DNA of 64,000 nucleotides from an uncultured Gammaproteobacteria bacterium (GCA_958295485.1 OY282354.1:2292068-2356067), one strand, 5' to 3'; positions 33,151-41,883 are shown, counted from the first letter of the stretch. Translations and numbers: made by a program. Notes: generated by a model not told the origin, from the sequence alone.

Positions 33151-33354
33151 ACATATCTCGTCTACCGCGGTTCTAACTACATTATATGACAAGCCACCTG
33201 AATTTTATTGATAATCAGGCGCTGACGTTCATTCAACGGATTTTGGTTAATGGTATCCCATAGCCAGAACATTGCCAAGCGCCGTTTCGGCATCCGTAGC
33301 GAACGGCGCCTTCAGGTTTCTCACTTCCAACAACGCGCTCATCAGGCCAGCCCC

Positions 33355-33439
33355 CCGTCCGGGGAGGGCGCGCCCGGCTAACAAATTGGCGTTTTCCCTC
33401 CTTAAACGACGGGTGGCTCAGATTACGGGGAGGAGGTCA
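33355..33439. pseudogene. Fragment of a DUF4143-type ATPase gene fused to an IS3-family end
   Basis: Bases about 33360-33413 repeat, with few differences, a piece of the ATPase gene at 35330-35372 (both contain GCGCGCCCGGCTAACAAATT and then GGCGTTTTCCCT). From about 33402 the sequence turns into the reverse complement of the left end of the IS3-family element at 45736 (GTGGCTCAGATTACGGGGAG, ending GGTCA at 33439). The bases TTAAACGACGGG are common to both parts, suggesting a deletion across microhomology. The rest of the 33193-33459 gap shows nothing else. Confidence 0.7.
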
Positions 33440-33459
33440 ATTGCAAACAGAGTTTACCT

Positions 33460-33963
33460 TTAACGGTTTAGACCAAATGTTTCACCAGCCAGATTAAGGC
33501 CTTTATGGTATATATCAGGACTTATACGAAATCCTAATCCTATCAGGTGATCAAGAGACGGTTTAATTGATGTAATCATTCCGCGTTGTTTCGCCGACAA
33601 TAATATTCCTACTGTTCCTGTCACCTTAAGACCGGATTTAGTTGCAAACTGTCGGGCAAGCCTGTCATCTAAAATGAGCACCTCATCCGGCATATTGAAC
33701 CCTGATGATATGACCTGTATTTCCCCCTTCCCCAAACCTGATGGGAATTGGGAGAGGTCTACATTTTCTTCGTTGGGTCTAACACTGAGCCAATATAAAT
33801 CTCCAAGATAAGGCAAATCGTTATTGTTTTGAAGTCCTGTTGCAATCTCATCTGCAACAGCTTGGGGTATTCGGATACTGCCGTATATTTTTGGCAGAAG
33901 GTCTATCTGATTGATTTGATGCAGGTATTGTAATGGAGAGGTGTTACAAATTGGATTGGGCAT
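33460..33963 (-). CDS. PIN-domain toxin-like protein (DUF3368 type)
   Basis: 167 residues. The PIN fold is seen as NTSPLQYLHQINQIDLLPKI at the start, GKGEIQVI in the middle, and EVLILDDRLARQFATKSGLK with the late acidic residues, then VTGTVGILLSAKQRG. PIN proteins of this family are putative RNases paired with small UPF0175 antitoxins, as here: its start overlaps the upstream gene by 20 bp. The first PIN aspartate is replaced by the N-terminal CNTS context, so nuclease activity is likely but unproved. Confidence 0.82.
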   Translation of the reverse strand: MPNPICNTSPLQYLHQINQIDLLPKIYGSIRIPQAVADEIATGLQNNNDLPYLGDLYWLSVRPNEENVDLSQFPSGLGKGEIQVISSGFNMPDEVLILDDRLARQFATKSGLKVTGTVGILLSAKQRGMITSIKPSLDHLIGLGFRISPDIYHKGLNLAGETFGLNR

Positions 33964-34210
33964 TGGCTACATCACGCTCAAGTTCCTCAGAAGGAAAATC
34001 AAATGTGTCAATCCCGTACTCAGACATCTTGCTCAAAAACGTTGTCTTCGGCATCTCGGCAAATTCGGCTGCGCCACCTGTTGACAGAGCCCCCATATTA
34101 TAAAGGATAACGGCAAGGCGAATTCGCAACATATCCTGAAATTCCTCCGGAGACATAGCAAGAGATTTCAGTATATTCTCGTTGTACTCAATGTTAAGGC
34201 TTCTGTTCAT
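33944..34210 (-). CDS. UPF0175-family antitoxin
   Basis: 88 residues with the family layout: an N-terminal strand, then ILYNMGALSTGGAAEFAEMP and KTTFLSKMSEYGI (helix-turn-helix-like). It precedes and overlaps the PIN gene, the normal antitoxin-first order, and should neutralise it and may repress the operon. Confidence 0.82.
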   Translation of the reverse strand: MNRSLNIEYNENILKSLAMSPEEFQDMLRIRLAVILYNMGALSTGGAAEFAEMPKTTFLSKMSEYGIDTFDFPSEELERDVANAQSNL

Positions 34211-34327
34211 GGTAATTTGCCGTCCGGCTATTTAATTTACAACAACCATTACCAACCAATATAGAATACGGGGTTGCATATTTCAACCGCATTTAATAGC
34301 CATCCTGTCCTGATATGTTAGTAACAA

Positions 34328-34472
34328 TGACCCTCTCCCCAATCTTGTACCACGAACCATTTAGGAAAATTCATCATATCAGGGTTGTGACCTTACACCG
34401 TAAAACCGCTCCATTTCAAACTTAGCGATTTTGCCCTATGGTAGCTCCTTAACAGAGAGGAGAAACACCATG
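34328..34472 (+). mobile_element. Relic of two abutted IS3-family ends
   Basis: 34328-34384 is the reverse complement of the right end of the element ending at 50806 (TGACCCTCTCCCCAATCTTG onward, 57 bp nearly identical). After three bases, 34388-34472 is the left end of the other IS3-family element (TGACCTTACACCGTAAAACC through the GAGAGG ribosome-binding site and ATG), as at 46940-47021 on the other strand. The transposase genes are gone. The remainder of the 34211-34482 gap has no gene. Confidence 0.85.
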
Positions 34473-34482
34473 AATGCGTATT

Positions 34483-35715
34483 TCACTGAAGCCTGCCACC
34501 TGTTTCACGTGAAGGCTGCCACCCGTCCGGGAATGGGAAGTTCAAAAACTCCCCGATGTTCTGAAAAAAAACCTGCGCCGGAATGATCTCCACGCCATCC
34601 TCGTGGTATCTGCGACTGCCCAAATAGACAAACATCAGCGCCGCCTCAGGGTGTTCTTCCTTGAAGCGCCTGAGGCCTTTGAAGTCCCCGGCCCTGGCGC
34701 GGTCTGAATGTTTAACCTCAATCGCCTTGAGACCTCGTTCCCCGTAAAGCACGAAGTCAACCTCGAAACCTTCCCGGGTGCGCCAATAATAGAGCCGATA
34801 CGCATCGTTTTCGTAACTATTGCGGGCGGTGATTTCCTGCAAAATTAGAGTTTCCAAGGCCAAGCCCCCCAATTCCGAATCCGTGTCATAGGGGCCGGCG
34901 GGCCGCAGGGCGCGAAACACTCCCGCATCGAAAAAGTAGAATTTCACCCTGCTTGTCAACTCGCGTTTGGCCCTTCTTGCGAACACCGGGAGCTCATAAG
35001 ACAGCAGCGTGTCCCTGAGAATCGAAAAATAGTTTTCCACGACCTTGCGGTTGACCGCGCAATCCCGGGCGACAGCGGAGAGATTGAGGGGCGCGCCCTG
35101 GGAAAAAGAAGCGGCTTCCAGGAAACGGCTAAAAGCCGGCAGATTGCGCGTCAATCCTTCCTGTTGCACTTCCTCTTGCAGATAGGTTCTCACATAGCTG
35201 CTCAGAAACAGCCTGGGGTCCTCAGAGGCGTAAGCGGCAGGCAGACATCCATATCTCAAGGCTTGCGCCAAATCGAAATCATCGCCCAACTCCGCGGCTG
35301 TAAGCGGATACAGATGGCGCATGAGGGCGCGCCCGGCTAACAAATTGGCGTTTTCCCTTCTTAAACGACGGGCGCTTGAACTCGTCAAAACAAAGCGGAA
35401 ACGCCGTTTTTCAATCAGGCGATGGACTTCATCCAACAGCGCAGGCGCCTTCTGCACCTCGTCAATGATGATCCAGTCGGTGAACCCGGCAGGGATTTGC
35501 CGGGACAAACGGCTTGGATCTGCCATGAGTTCATTAAAGACGCGGGCGTCAAGCAGATCAAAAAACAACCCATTTCGGTAGAAATCCTCCACAAATTGGC
35601 TCTTTCCCGTGCCTCTTGGCCCGAAAAGAAAATAGGACTGTCGCCCCCCCCCCCCCCCCCCGGAGGAGTGAAATGTCTGGGATACATTTGGACATAATAG
35701 TATGACAAACTCCAT
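34483..35715 (-). CDS. AAA ATPase with DUF4143 (archaeal-type ATPase family)
   Basis: 410 residues. Walker A is FGPRGTGKSQ at about residues 32-41, Walker B DWIIIDEVQK at about 80-89, and the DUF4143 nuclease-like C-terminal region contains EVDFVLYGERGLKAIEVKHS. The family is common in bacteria, often horizontally spread, with unclear function. The first 18 codons are not family-like and are joined to the ATPase by 18 consecutive G residues (six Gly). Any length change not a multiple of three would separate the ATG from the ATPase. The 3' end abuts an IS relic. Confidence 0.8.
   Translation of the reverse strand: MEFVILLCPNVSQTFHSSGGGGGGRQSYFLFGPRGTGKSQFVEDFYRNGLFFDLLDARVFNELMADPSRLSRQIPAGFTDWIIIDEVQKAPALLDEVHRLIEKRRFRFVLTSSSARRLRRENANLLAGRALMRHLYPLTAAELGDDFDLAQALRYGCLPAAYASEDPRLFLSSYVRTYLQEEVQQEGLTRNLPAFSRFLEAASFSQGAPLNLSAVARDCAVNRKVVENYFSILRDTLLSYELPVFARRAKRELTSRVKFYFFDAGVFRALRPAGPYDTDSELGGLALETLILQEITARNSYENDAYRLYYWRTREGFEVDFVLYGERGLKAIEVKHSDRARAGDFKGLRRFKEEHPEAALMFVYLGSRRYHEDGVEIIPAQVFFQNIGEFLNFPFPDGWQPSRETGGRLQ
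35644..35661 (-). repeat. 18-bp poly-G tract inside the ATPase reading frame
   Basis: Eighteen C in a row on the plus strand (G on the coding strand), positioned between the start codon and Walker A. Tracts of this length are prone to slipped-strand mispairing and also to sequencing error. On the same strand a second frame, shifted by one base, runs into the tract from an ATG at 35798. Confidence 0.9.
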
Positions 35716-35914
35716 TTTTTCATAAAAATTGGAGTTTCCAACTCCAAAATACCGGGGGAAACACTTTGCCGGCCTGCTGGTCTGTCGTTATACCGCAAAA
35801 CGGGACTGAACCCTGCCCCAAAGCGGGACTGAACTCCGCCATCCTCTCACCCCGCTGAACTTTGAATGGCGCGGTAAAGTCTATTAGACTATCTACCAGC
35901 TTGCGGATAAAGAA

Positions 35915-36031
35915 ATGTCAAAACCCTTGTTTTCAGGTTTCCTCCTCTTATTTCTGCTTGCTGCACCGACCAGTGCCGCGTTAGGGGACGATGGCGAGTG
36001 GGACTATGACAAAGGCGGCTTTCCAAACTGA
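35915..36031 (+). pseudogene. Truncated exported protein (signal peptide plus stub)
   Basis: A 38-residue frame: a clear signal peptide (SKPLFSGFLLLFLLAAPTSA) followed by LGDDGEWDYDKGGFPN and a stop. Mature parts like GEWDYDKG usually continue into a repeat domain, so I read it as the 5' stub of an exported TPR/Sel1-like protein cut off where the restriction-modification block begins. The 364-bp space 35716-36079 holds nothing else recognisable. Confidence 0.55.
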
Positions 36032-36079
36032 TTGCGAGCGTGCGCTTGAGGTGAGCGTTGACGATTTACTGCAATAATT

Positions 36080-37786
36080 ATGGCGAAAAATGATTACAAG
36101 AATTGGAGCAAAGACGATCTCGTAAAAGAGGTTGACCGTCTGCGAAAGCGCAAGAAATACGGACTTGTCTGGGAAGACAAGCCGGAGGATGTTGTTGAGC
36201 AGTGCAAAACCGAGCTTCCGATTTTGGATGAAGTGGAAGACAAAGAAATTAAGACGGACCCAGACAAGCCCGCGAATTTATTGATTGAGGGCGACAATTA
36301 CCACGCGCTTTCAGTTTTGAATTATACGCACAAGGGCAAAGTGGATGTGATTTACATTGACCCGCCGTATAACACAGGAAACAAGAGCTGGAAGTATAAC
36401 AATCATTATGTGGACAAAGAGGATAGTTTTAGACATAGCAAATGGCTGTCTTTTATGGCCAAGCGGTTAGAGCTCTCAAAGCACTTATTAAAAGACAGTG
36501 GAATGATAATTGTAACTGTCGATGACTATGAGATCGGTTCGTTACGACTATTGATGGATGAAATATTTGGAGAGCAAAATAGGCTCGGTCTTGTAACTAT
36601 AATGCACAACCCACGGGGGAGAAGCGATGATTTGTATTTCGCTAGCTCTCATGAGTACGCTTTGGCATATGGGCGCAGACAGGGAAAGACCACTACTTAC
36701 AAATTACGTCTCACGGAGGAGCAAGAAGAAAATTTTCCTCTTGAAGATGAAGTGTCTCGCTATCGCTTACTACCATTAAAAAGAACTGGTTCAAATTCAA
36801 CTCCGAATGAACGCCCAAACTTGTTTTACTCAATTTTCTACAAACCTGAAACAAACGAAATTAGTATTGGTGAGAAAAAAGATTTTGTAGAAATCATCCC
36901 ATTAGATAGCAACGGGGAAAAACGTGTTTGGCGATGGGGTAAGGAAACACTCAAGGAAAGGAAAGATACGGAGATAGTCGTTAAAAAAGGCCGTAATTAT
37001 GAATATGCTGTTTATGCAAAAGATAGGGTTAAAGGAGGTAGAAAACCAAAAACAGTTTGGGTTGATCCAAAATATGACGCTTCCTCTCACGGTACTCTGT
37101 TGCTCCAGAAAATTTTAGGTAAACGGAAAACTTTTGATTACCCCAAATCTCTGTATGCGGTAAAAGATATACTGGAAATAGGAGTTCGAGGAAAAAAGGA
37201 AGCGCTGATTTTAGATTTTTTTGCGGGATCAGGAACAACTGGACATGCTGTTATGGAGCTGAATAAAGAAGATGGTGGCAATCGAAAATTTATTCTTTCA
37301 ACGAACAATGAGGATAACAACGGAGAAGGGCTAAAAATTGCTACTGACATCTGCCACCCACGAATCAAGAGAGTCATAGAGGGATATAAAACCGGTAAAG
37401 AAAAGGTTGAGGGTCTGGGCGGCAACCTAAAATACTTCCACACTTCTTTTGTTCCCGCCGACCCGACGGACAAAAACAAAACAGAGCTTACCGAGAAAGC
37501 AACGGAAATGCTTTGTGTCCGCGAGGACACATTTGAGCCGATGAAAGATGAGGAGAAGTTTAAGATTTTCAAAGGTAAAGACCACTACACAGGCATTATC
37601 TTTGACCAGCTTGCGATTGATGATTTTAAGAAAGCCATCGCCAAAATTGACTCGCCGTTTAGCGTGTATGTGTTTTCGCTCGGCGATGACACGTTTGATG
37701 ACGAGTTCGCGGATGTAAAAGATAAGGTTACACTCTCGCCGATACCGGAGGCGATTTTGCGAGTGTATCGTAGAATTTTTAAATAA
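36080..37786 (+). CDS. Type III restriction-modification methyltransferase (Mod)
   Basis: Adenine-N6 methyltransferase and DNA-recognition subunit of a type III system. 568 residues in beta-class order: catalytic motif IV DPPYNTGN at residues 94-101, then a long target-recognition region (about 130-360), and the AdoMet motif I DFFAGSGTTGHAV at about 377-389. The central recognition region is more AT-rich than the two ends, compatible with domain exchange. Its TAA shares a base with the ATG of the nuclease gene. Confidence 0.92.
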   Translation: MAKNDYKNWSKDDLVKEVDRLRKRKKYGLVWEDKPEDVVEQCKTELPILDEVEDKEIKTDPDKPANLLIEGDNYHALSVLNYTHKGKVDVIYIDPPYNTGNKSWKYNNHYVDKEDSFRHSKWLSFMAKRLELSKHLLKDSGMIIVTVDDYEIGSLRLLMDEIFGEQNRLGLVTIMHNPRGRSDDLYFASSHEYALAYGRRQGKTTTYKLRLTEEQEENFPLEDEVSRYRLLPLKRTGSNSTPNERPNLFYSIFYKPETNEISIGEKKDFVEIIPLDSNGEKRVWRWGKETLKERKDTEIVVKKGRNYEYAVYAKDRVKGGRKPKTVWVDPKYDASSHGTLLLQKILGKRKTFDYPKSLYAVKDILEIGVRGKKEALILDFFAGSGTTGHAVMELNKEDGGNRKFILSTNNEDNNGEGLKIATDICHPRIKRVIEGYKTGKEKVEGLGGNLKYFHTSFVPADPTDKNKTELTEKATEMLCVREDTFEPMKDEEKFKIFKGKDHYTGIIFDQLAIDDFKKAIAKIDSPFSVYVFSLGDDTFDDEFADVKDKVTLSPIPEAILRVYRRIFK

Positions 37787-40011
37787 TGACTGTGCAGCTA
37801 AAAGACTACCAACAACGCGCCATACGAGAGCTACTGGAGGATTCCAAAAAGCTTTTGGGCCAGACCGGCAACAAAAGGCTCATTTTCAAGTCGTCCACCG
37901 GATCGGGCAAGACCATGATGATGGCCGAGTTTTTGAAGCGGCTTGCCGAAGACTCGGAAGCGCGCATGCCGTTTGCTTTCATTTGGACTGCTCCGCGCAA
38001 GCTTCACGAACAGAGCAAAGAAAAACTGGTGGGTTATTTTGAAAATTCCCGCGCTTTGGAATGTTCCGAGTTTGAAGATTTAGACGACAGGCAGATTCAG
38101 GAAAATGAGATCTTGTTCTTTAACTGGGAAAGTATCAACAAAAAGGACAATATCTACATTCGCGAGAACGAGAAGGAAAACAATCTTGGCGCGGTGATTG
38201 AGCGGACAAAAGACGCTTGGCGCGAAGTAGCGCTCGTCATTGACGAGAGCCACCACCACGCGACCAGCGAAATCTCACAGAACCTCATCAACGATATTGC
38301 GCCAAAACTGACAATTGAGGTTTCGGCAACGCCGGTGATTCAAAATCCCGACGAGATCGTTTCCGTGCCACTGGAAGACGTAAAGGTTGAGGGCATGATT
38401 AAGAAGTCCGTCATGCTCAACCCCAATTTTGAAAATGTGCTCTCTGGCGACAATATCAAAAGCGCGCTCGCCGATGGCGCTGACGCTTTGGTGCTTGAAA
38501 CAGCAATCAAGAAGCGTAAGGAATTGGCAAAAACCTACGAGGAAGAAGGCGCAAACATCAATCCACTTCTTTTGATTCAACTGCCCGACAGGAAAACGAA
38601 GATGGAAGACCAGATGAAAGCCGACATCATCCGCATTTTGAAAGACAAGCACAATATCACGACTGAAAACGGCAAGCTGGCGATTTACCTTTCGGGCGAG
38701 AAAGAAAACTTGGAAAACATCGCCAAGAACACGCACGAAACCGAGGTTTTGATTTTCAAACAAGCAATCGCGCTTGGCTGGGATTGTCCACGAGCGCAGG
38801 TGCTTGTGCTATTCCGCGATTGGAAAAGTTTGACATTCTCTATTCAGACCGTCGGGCGCATTATGCGTATGCCGGAGCCGGACAAAGGACATTACGAAAA
38901 CGAGAGTTTGAATCATGGTTATGTGTACACGAACTTGAGCGATATTGCGATACGCGAGGATATTGCCAGGGACTATGTAACGATTTACACCAGCCGCAGG
39001 ATTGACGAGTACGAGCCGATTGAGCTTGTGTCCGTGCACCGCAAACGACAACGAGAAAAGACACGCCTTGCGCCGCTCTTTATTCATTTGTTTTTGGAAG
39101 AAGCGGAAAAATACGATTTGGAAAAGAAAATCAAAACCACAGGGCAAAAGGTGCAGATCGGCTTTATCTCTGACTATAAAGCCGGAAGCGTGGACGAGCT
39201 TGGCGGCGCGGACATTGTGGCGGACAGAAGCGTTGATACGGACAATGAATATGACTTGCAGAAATCGTATGACTTCTTTGTGCGCCAGCACCTTACGCCG
39301 TTTTATCCCGAAGACCGCTCAATCGGCCAAATGAAAGAAGCTATTTACTACTTTTTCCGTATGAGGCTGGGCATTCACTACATGGAGCGGTTCCGAGACA
39401 TTATCAATATCGTATTAAGCGAGGATAATGTTCAGCATTTTGTAAATGTGCTAGACGCCGCAAAAGAAAGCTACATTGCCGAGGTGCAAAAGCGAGAAAA
39501 TGAACTTGAAGAAGATAAGGCGTGGGATGTACCTGAAGCGGTCAATTTTGGCGGCGATTATTCGGCGCTGGGCGCGAAGCTGTCCGTCATGCAGCCATTT
39601 TACTACGATCACCGCTGGAAGCCGGAGAAAGCGTTTATTGATTTTCTCGGAAAATCCAAAAATGTTGAGTGGTGGTTTAAGAACGGCGACCGAGACGCGA
39701 CTTATTTTGCCGTGCCCTATGAAGAAAACGAGGAGTGGAAGCCGTTTTACGTGGACTTTATCGTGAAGCTTAAGGATGGGCGCATTGGGCTGTTAGACAC
39801 CAAATCAGGATGGACGATAAAAGACGCACGAGAAAAGAGCGATGGCTTGCAGGCATATCTCAAAGAGCACGGCAAAAAGAAAAATCTGTTTGGCGGTATT
39901 GTCGCCAACACCAAGCTCCAGAACTCCAACGGCCGCTGGATGATTTATACTGACGCGAGCGCCAACCTTGTCGTTGATGATTTTAGTCATTGGAATATTT
40001 TGGAGATATGA
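37786..40011 (+). CDS. Type III restriction enzyme (Res), helicase-nuclease
   Basis: Partner of Mod; ATP-driven translocase that cleaves when two sites meet head to head. 741 residues. Walker A SSTGSGKT (36-43), DEAD-like VIDESHHH near 152, motif III SATPV near 180, helicase motif VI QTVGRIMRMPEPD near 358-370. A PD-(D/E)XK nuclease core lies near the C terminus (YVDFIVKLKDGRIGLLDTKS). All motifs are intact, so the system looks functional. Confidence 0.9.
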   Translation: MTVQLKDYQQRAIRELLEDSKKLLGQTGNKRLIFKSSTGSGKTMMMAEFLKRLAEDSEARMPFAFIWTAPRKLHEQSKEKLVGYFENSRALECSEFEDLDDRQIQENEILFFNWESINKKDNIYIRENEKENNLGAVIERTKDAWREVALVIDESHHHATSEISQNLINDIAPKLTIEVSATPVIQNPDEIVSVPLEDVKVEGMIKKSVMLNPNFENVLSGDNIKSALADGADALVLETAIKKRKELAKTYEEEGANINPLLLIQLPDRKTKMEDQMKADIIRILKDKHNITTENGKLAIYLSGEKENLENIAKNTHETEVLIFKQAIALGWDCPRAQVLVLFRDWKSLTFSIQTVGRIMRMPEPDKGHYENESLNHGYVYTNLSDIAIREDIARDYVTIYTSRRIDEYEPIELVSVHRKRQREKTRLAPLFIHLFLEEAEKYDLEKKIKTTGQKVQIGFISDYKAGSVDELGGADIVADRSVDTDNEYDLQKSYDFFVRQHLTPFYPEDRSIGQMKEAIYYFFRMRLGIHYMERFRDIINIVLSEDNVQHFVNVLDAAKESYIAEVQKRENELEEDKAWDVPEAVNFGGDYSALGAKLSVMQPFYYDHRWKPEKAFIDFLGKSKNVEWWFKNGDRDATYFAVPYEENEEWKPFYVDFIVKLKDGRIGLLDTKSGWTIKDAREKSDGLQAYLKEHGKKKNLFGGIVANTKLQNSNGRWMIYTDASANLVVDDFSHWNILEI

Positions 40012-40104
40012 ACTCAATACAAAAAGTGAGATCTTCTTTAAGGTGACCCTGTAGATCTTCATAGCAGTTCTTTTAGAAAATCCAAGAATGGAAAAATAAG
40101 CATT

Positions 40105-40146
40105 TATAATATTGGTGTTTACTTTGTTAGCTAACTATGTTAACAT
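40105..40146 (+). promoter_or_regulatory. Promoter and twin-palindrome operator of the CBASS operon
   Basis: A perfect -10 box TATAAT (40105-40110) is followed by two perfect 10-bp palindromes, GTTAGCTAAC (40126-40135) and ATGTTAACAT (40137-40146). Their centres are 11 bp apart, one turn of B-DNA, and they share the core GTTA-TAAC. They sit between the expected transcription start and the ATG at 40153 of a gene whose product begins with an HTH domain. This is the layout of an autorepressed operon. No good -35 box is visible. Confidence 0.65.
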
Positions 40147-40152
40147 TCAAAT

Positions 40153-41421
40153 ATGAAGACAAAAACTCTTGGTGAAAAAATTAAGCAAGAACGGGGAAAA
40201 AAGAAGCTATCCCTTCGAAAATTTGCTGAAACGCTAGGCATTTCAGCAGCTTATCAAGTTGATATAGAAAAGGACCGCAGACAGCCAAACGAGGAGCTCC
40301 TACAAAAAGCTGCTGATTTGCTCGATATACCCATATCCGAATTTGACGAATTTATGCCATCCCTTCCTAAACCAGTGAAAGAATGGATCGGTAAGAATCC
40401 TTTAATCGGAAAGGTAATAGAGTTACTGAACAGGGCTCCCTCCCCCGAAGATACTATTAAACAATTCGAGAGGTCATTATCGAAATCTACAGTCCGAAAA
40501 TATCCAATTGCGATTTATGAATCTGAGCTCCAGTCCATTGGCCTAGACAGCGCGTCATGGGAGACAGAAACAGGGGGTGATCTTTTCGGTATTTGGGGAG
40601 ATATTCCAGTCGTTTATTTTGCAAGTAAAGCCGGTCCGAAAGCACAACGTGATCATGCCCATTTTCGGTTGGATATTGAATATTTGATCCATCTCAGCAT
40701 TGTTCTAGAAAAAGACTGGGGTCTGAGGTATTTCGGTGATTGGCATTCTCATCACAGTCTTGGACTCAACAGTCCTAGTAATGGCGATAAGAAACGAATC
40801 GTCAGTGTGGCAGACAAGAACCACTTCGATGAAATGGCTGAATTCATCATTACCTTCAACACCTCCGGGATTGATAAGAAGAGAAAAATTAAAATCAACC
40901 CATATCTATATCTGGATCTGCCATCTAGCAGGTTGACTGATGCAATTATTATTGTAGTAAAAGGAATCAGTCCAGTGCGTTCCGCCCTGTTGGCCGCATC
41001 ATCGTTGCCAGAGCAGCAATTAGATTCGTATGGCTCATTTCCAATTGAAAATCTTTCTATTCCTAGGGAACCCATTGGCCGAGTTTCGGGTGCTGACGGA
41101 AACTCAGTGGCCCAATTCAGTGAGAGACTAGTTAACAAAATAGCAACTGAGCTTGCCACAATTTCACATGGCAACATCGAAATCTACCATAAATCATTTG
41201 GTCATGTCCTTGTCGTACCAGTAAACGACAAAGAATATGTTGCTTTTGCTCATGATAAAACATGGCCTCATTACATGCTGCAAGCAGACTGGATTAATAG
41301 GAGGAATGGCAGCATTACAGAGATTGACATTAATACAGACGGAATTTCGTTATTAAATCTGTCCGAGATAAAAAAGATGTTTGTCGATATCAAAAATATT
41401 AGAGCTGAAATTGAGAAATGA
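40153..41421 (+). CDS. XRE-type HTH fused to JAMM/JAB metalloprotease (Cap3-like)
   Basis: 422 residues. Residues 5-65 form an XRE/Cro-type HTH (LGEKIKQERGKKKLSLRKFA, then ETLGISAAYQVDIEKDRRQP). Residues about 115-235 are a JAB/MPN metalloprotease: Glu139 in ETGGDLFG, then H198-x-H200 and D212 in WHSHHSLGLNSPSNGD, the JAMM zinc motif with one extra residue. Residues 245-422 are a further domain I cannot name. In type II CBASS the JAB protein Cap3 removes conjugates made by Cap2. The attached HTH suggests it also represses its own operon through the palindromes just upstream. Its stop overlaps the next ATG (ATGA). Confidence 0.82.
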   Translation: MKTKTLGEKIKQERGKKKLSLRKFAETLGISAAYQVDIEKDRRQPNEELLQKAADLLDIPISEFDEFMPSLPKPVKEWIGKNPLIGKVIELLNRAPSPEDTIKQFERSLSKSTVRKYPIAIYESELQSIGLDSASWETETGGDLFGIWGDIPVVYFASKAGPKAQRDHAHFRLDIEYLIHLSIVLEKDWGLRYFGDWHSHHSLGLNSPSNGDKKRIVSVADKNHFDEMAEFIITFNTSGIDKKRKIKINPYLYLDLPSSRLTDAIIIVVKGISPVRSALLAASSLPEQQLDSYGSFPIENLSIPREPIGRVSGADGNSVAQFSERLVNKIATELATISHGNIEIYHKSFGHVLVVPVNDKEYVAFAHDKTWPHYMLQADWINRRNGSITEIDINTDGISLLNLSEIKKMFVDIKNIRAEIEK

Positions 41422-41864
41422 CATTTCTTGAACGATTAGATCTTGAAAATAAGATTCTTCAGAATAGTGGTATGTCACAATTTCAAATTTATCGTGGCTA
41501 TGGAAATACATATACCTTAACTGGCATATACAAATCAAACAGTGGGAACCGTTACACTTTGTATAGCCCAATACCAAGTAATTATCCCGTAGGACGGCCC
41601 GAGCTGTATATAAAGAATCCCAATCCACTTTACGGATATGCCAATCAGAGAACAATTAATAGCTACGGTTTGAGCCATTCTATGCATACATTGCCTAATG
41701 GTCCTTTTGGTGAGGTTCAAATATGCCATTGGCGCAGGGAGCGTTGGCACAGTGCCATAACCTTTAACAAAGTAATGTTGAAGGCCATGTTATGGCTAGA
41801 GGCATATGAACAGCACTTGTCGACAGAAAAGACGATCGACTCATATGTGAGAACTATGAATTGA
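41418..41864 (+). CDS. Stand-alone E2-like ubiquitin-conjugation protein
   Basis: 148 residues with the pattern of prokaryotic E2-like (UBC-fold) proteins: a curved sheet region (YTLTGIYKSNSGNRYTLYSP, then NYPVGRPELYIKNP), a conserved His90, the probable catalytic Cys103 in FGEVQICHW, Trp110, and the C-terminal helix AMLWLEAYEQHL. It should accept a modifier from the E1 gene two positions downstream. In known type II CBASS the E2 and E1 parts are usually fused in Cap2; here they are separate. Overlaps the HTH-JAMM gene by 4 bp. Confidence 0.75.
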   Translation: MTFLERLDLENKILQNSGMSQFQIYRGYGNTYTLTGIYKSNSGNRYTLYSPIPSNYPVGRPELYIKNPNPLYGYANQRTINSYGLSHSMHTLPNGPFGEVQICHWRRERWHSAITFNKVMLKAMLWLEAYEQHLSTEKTIDSYVRTMN

Positions 41865-41883
41865 AAATTAGAGATAAATACTT

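Noticed and set aside
33272-33463. Plus-strand 63-codon frame between the TonB receptor and the PIN gene
   Set aside because: It spans the ATPase scrap and IS end on the wrong strand and has no start signal.
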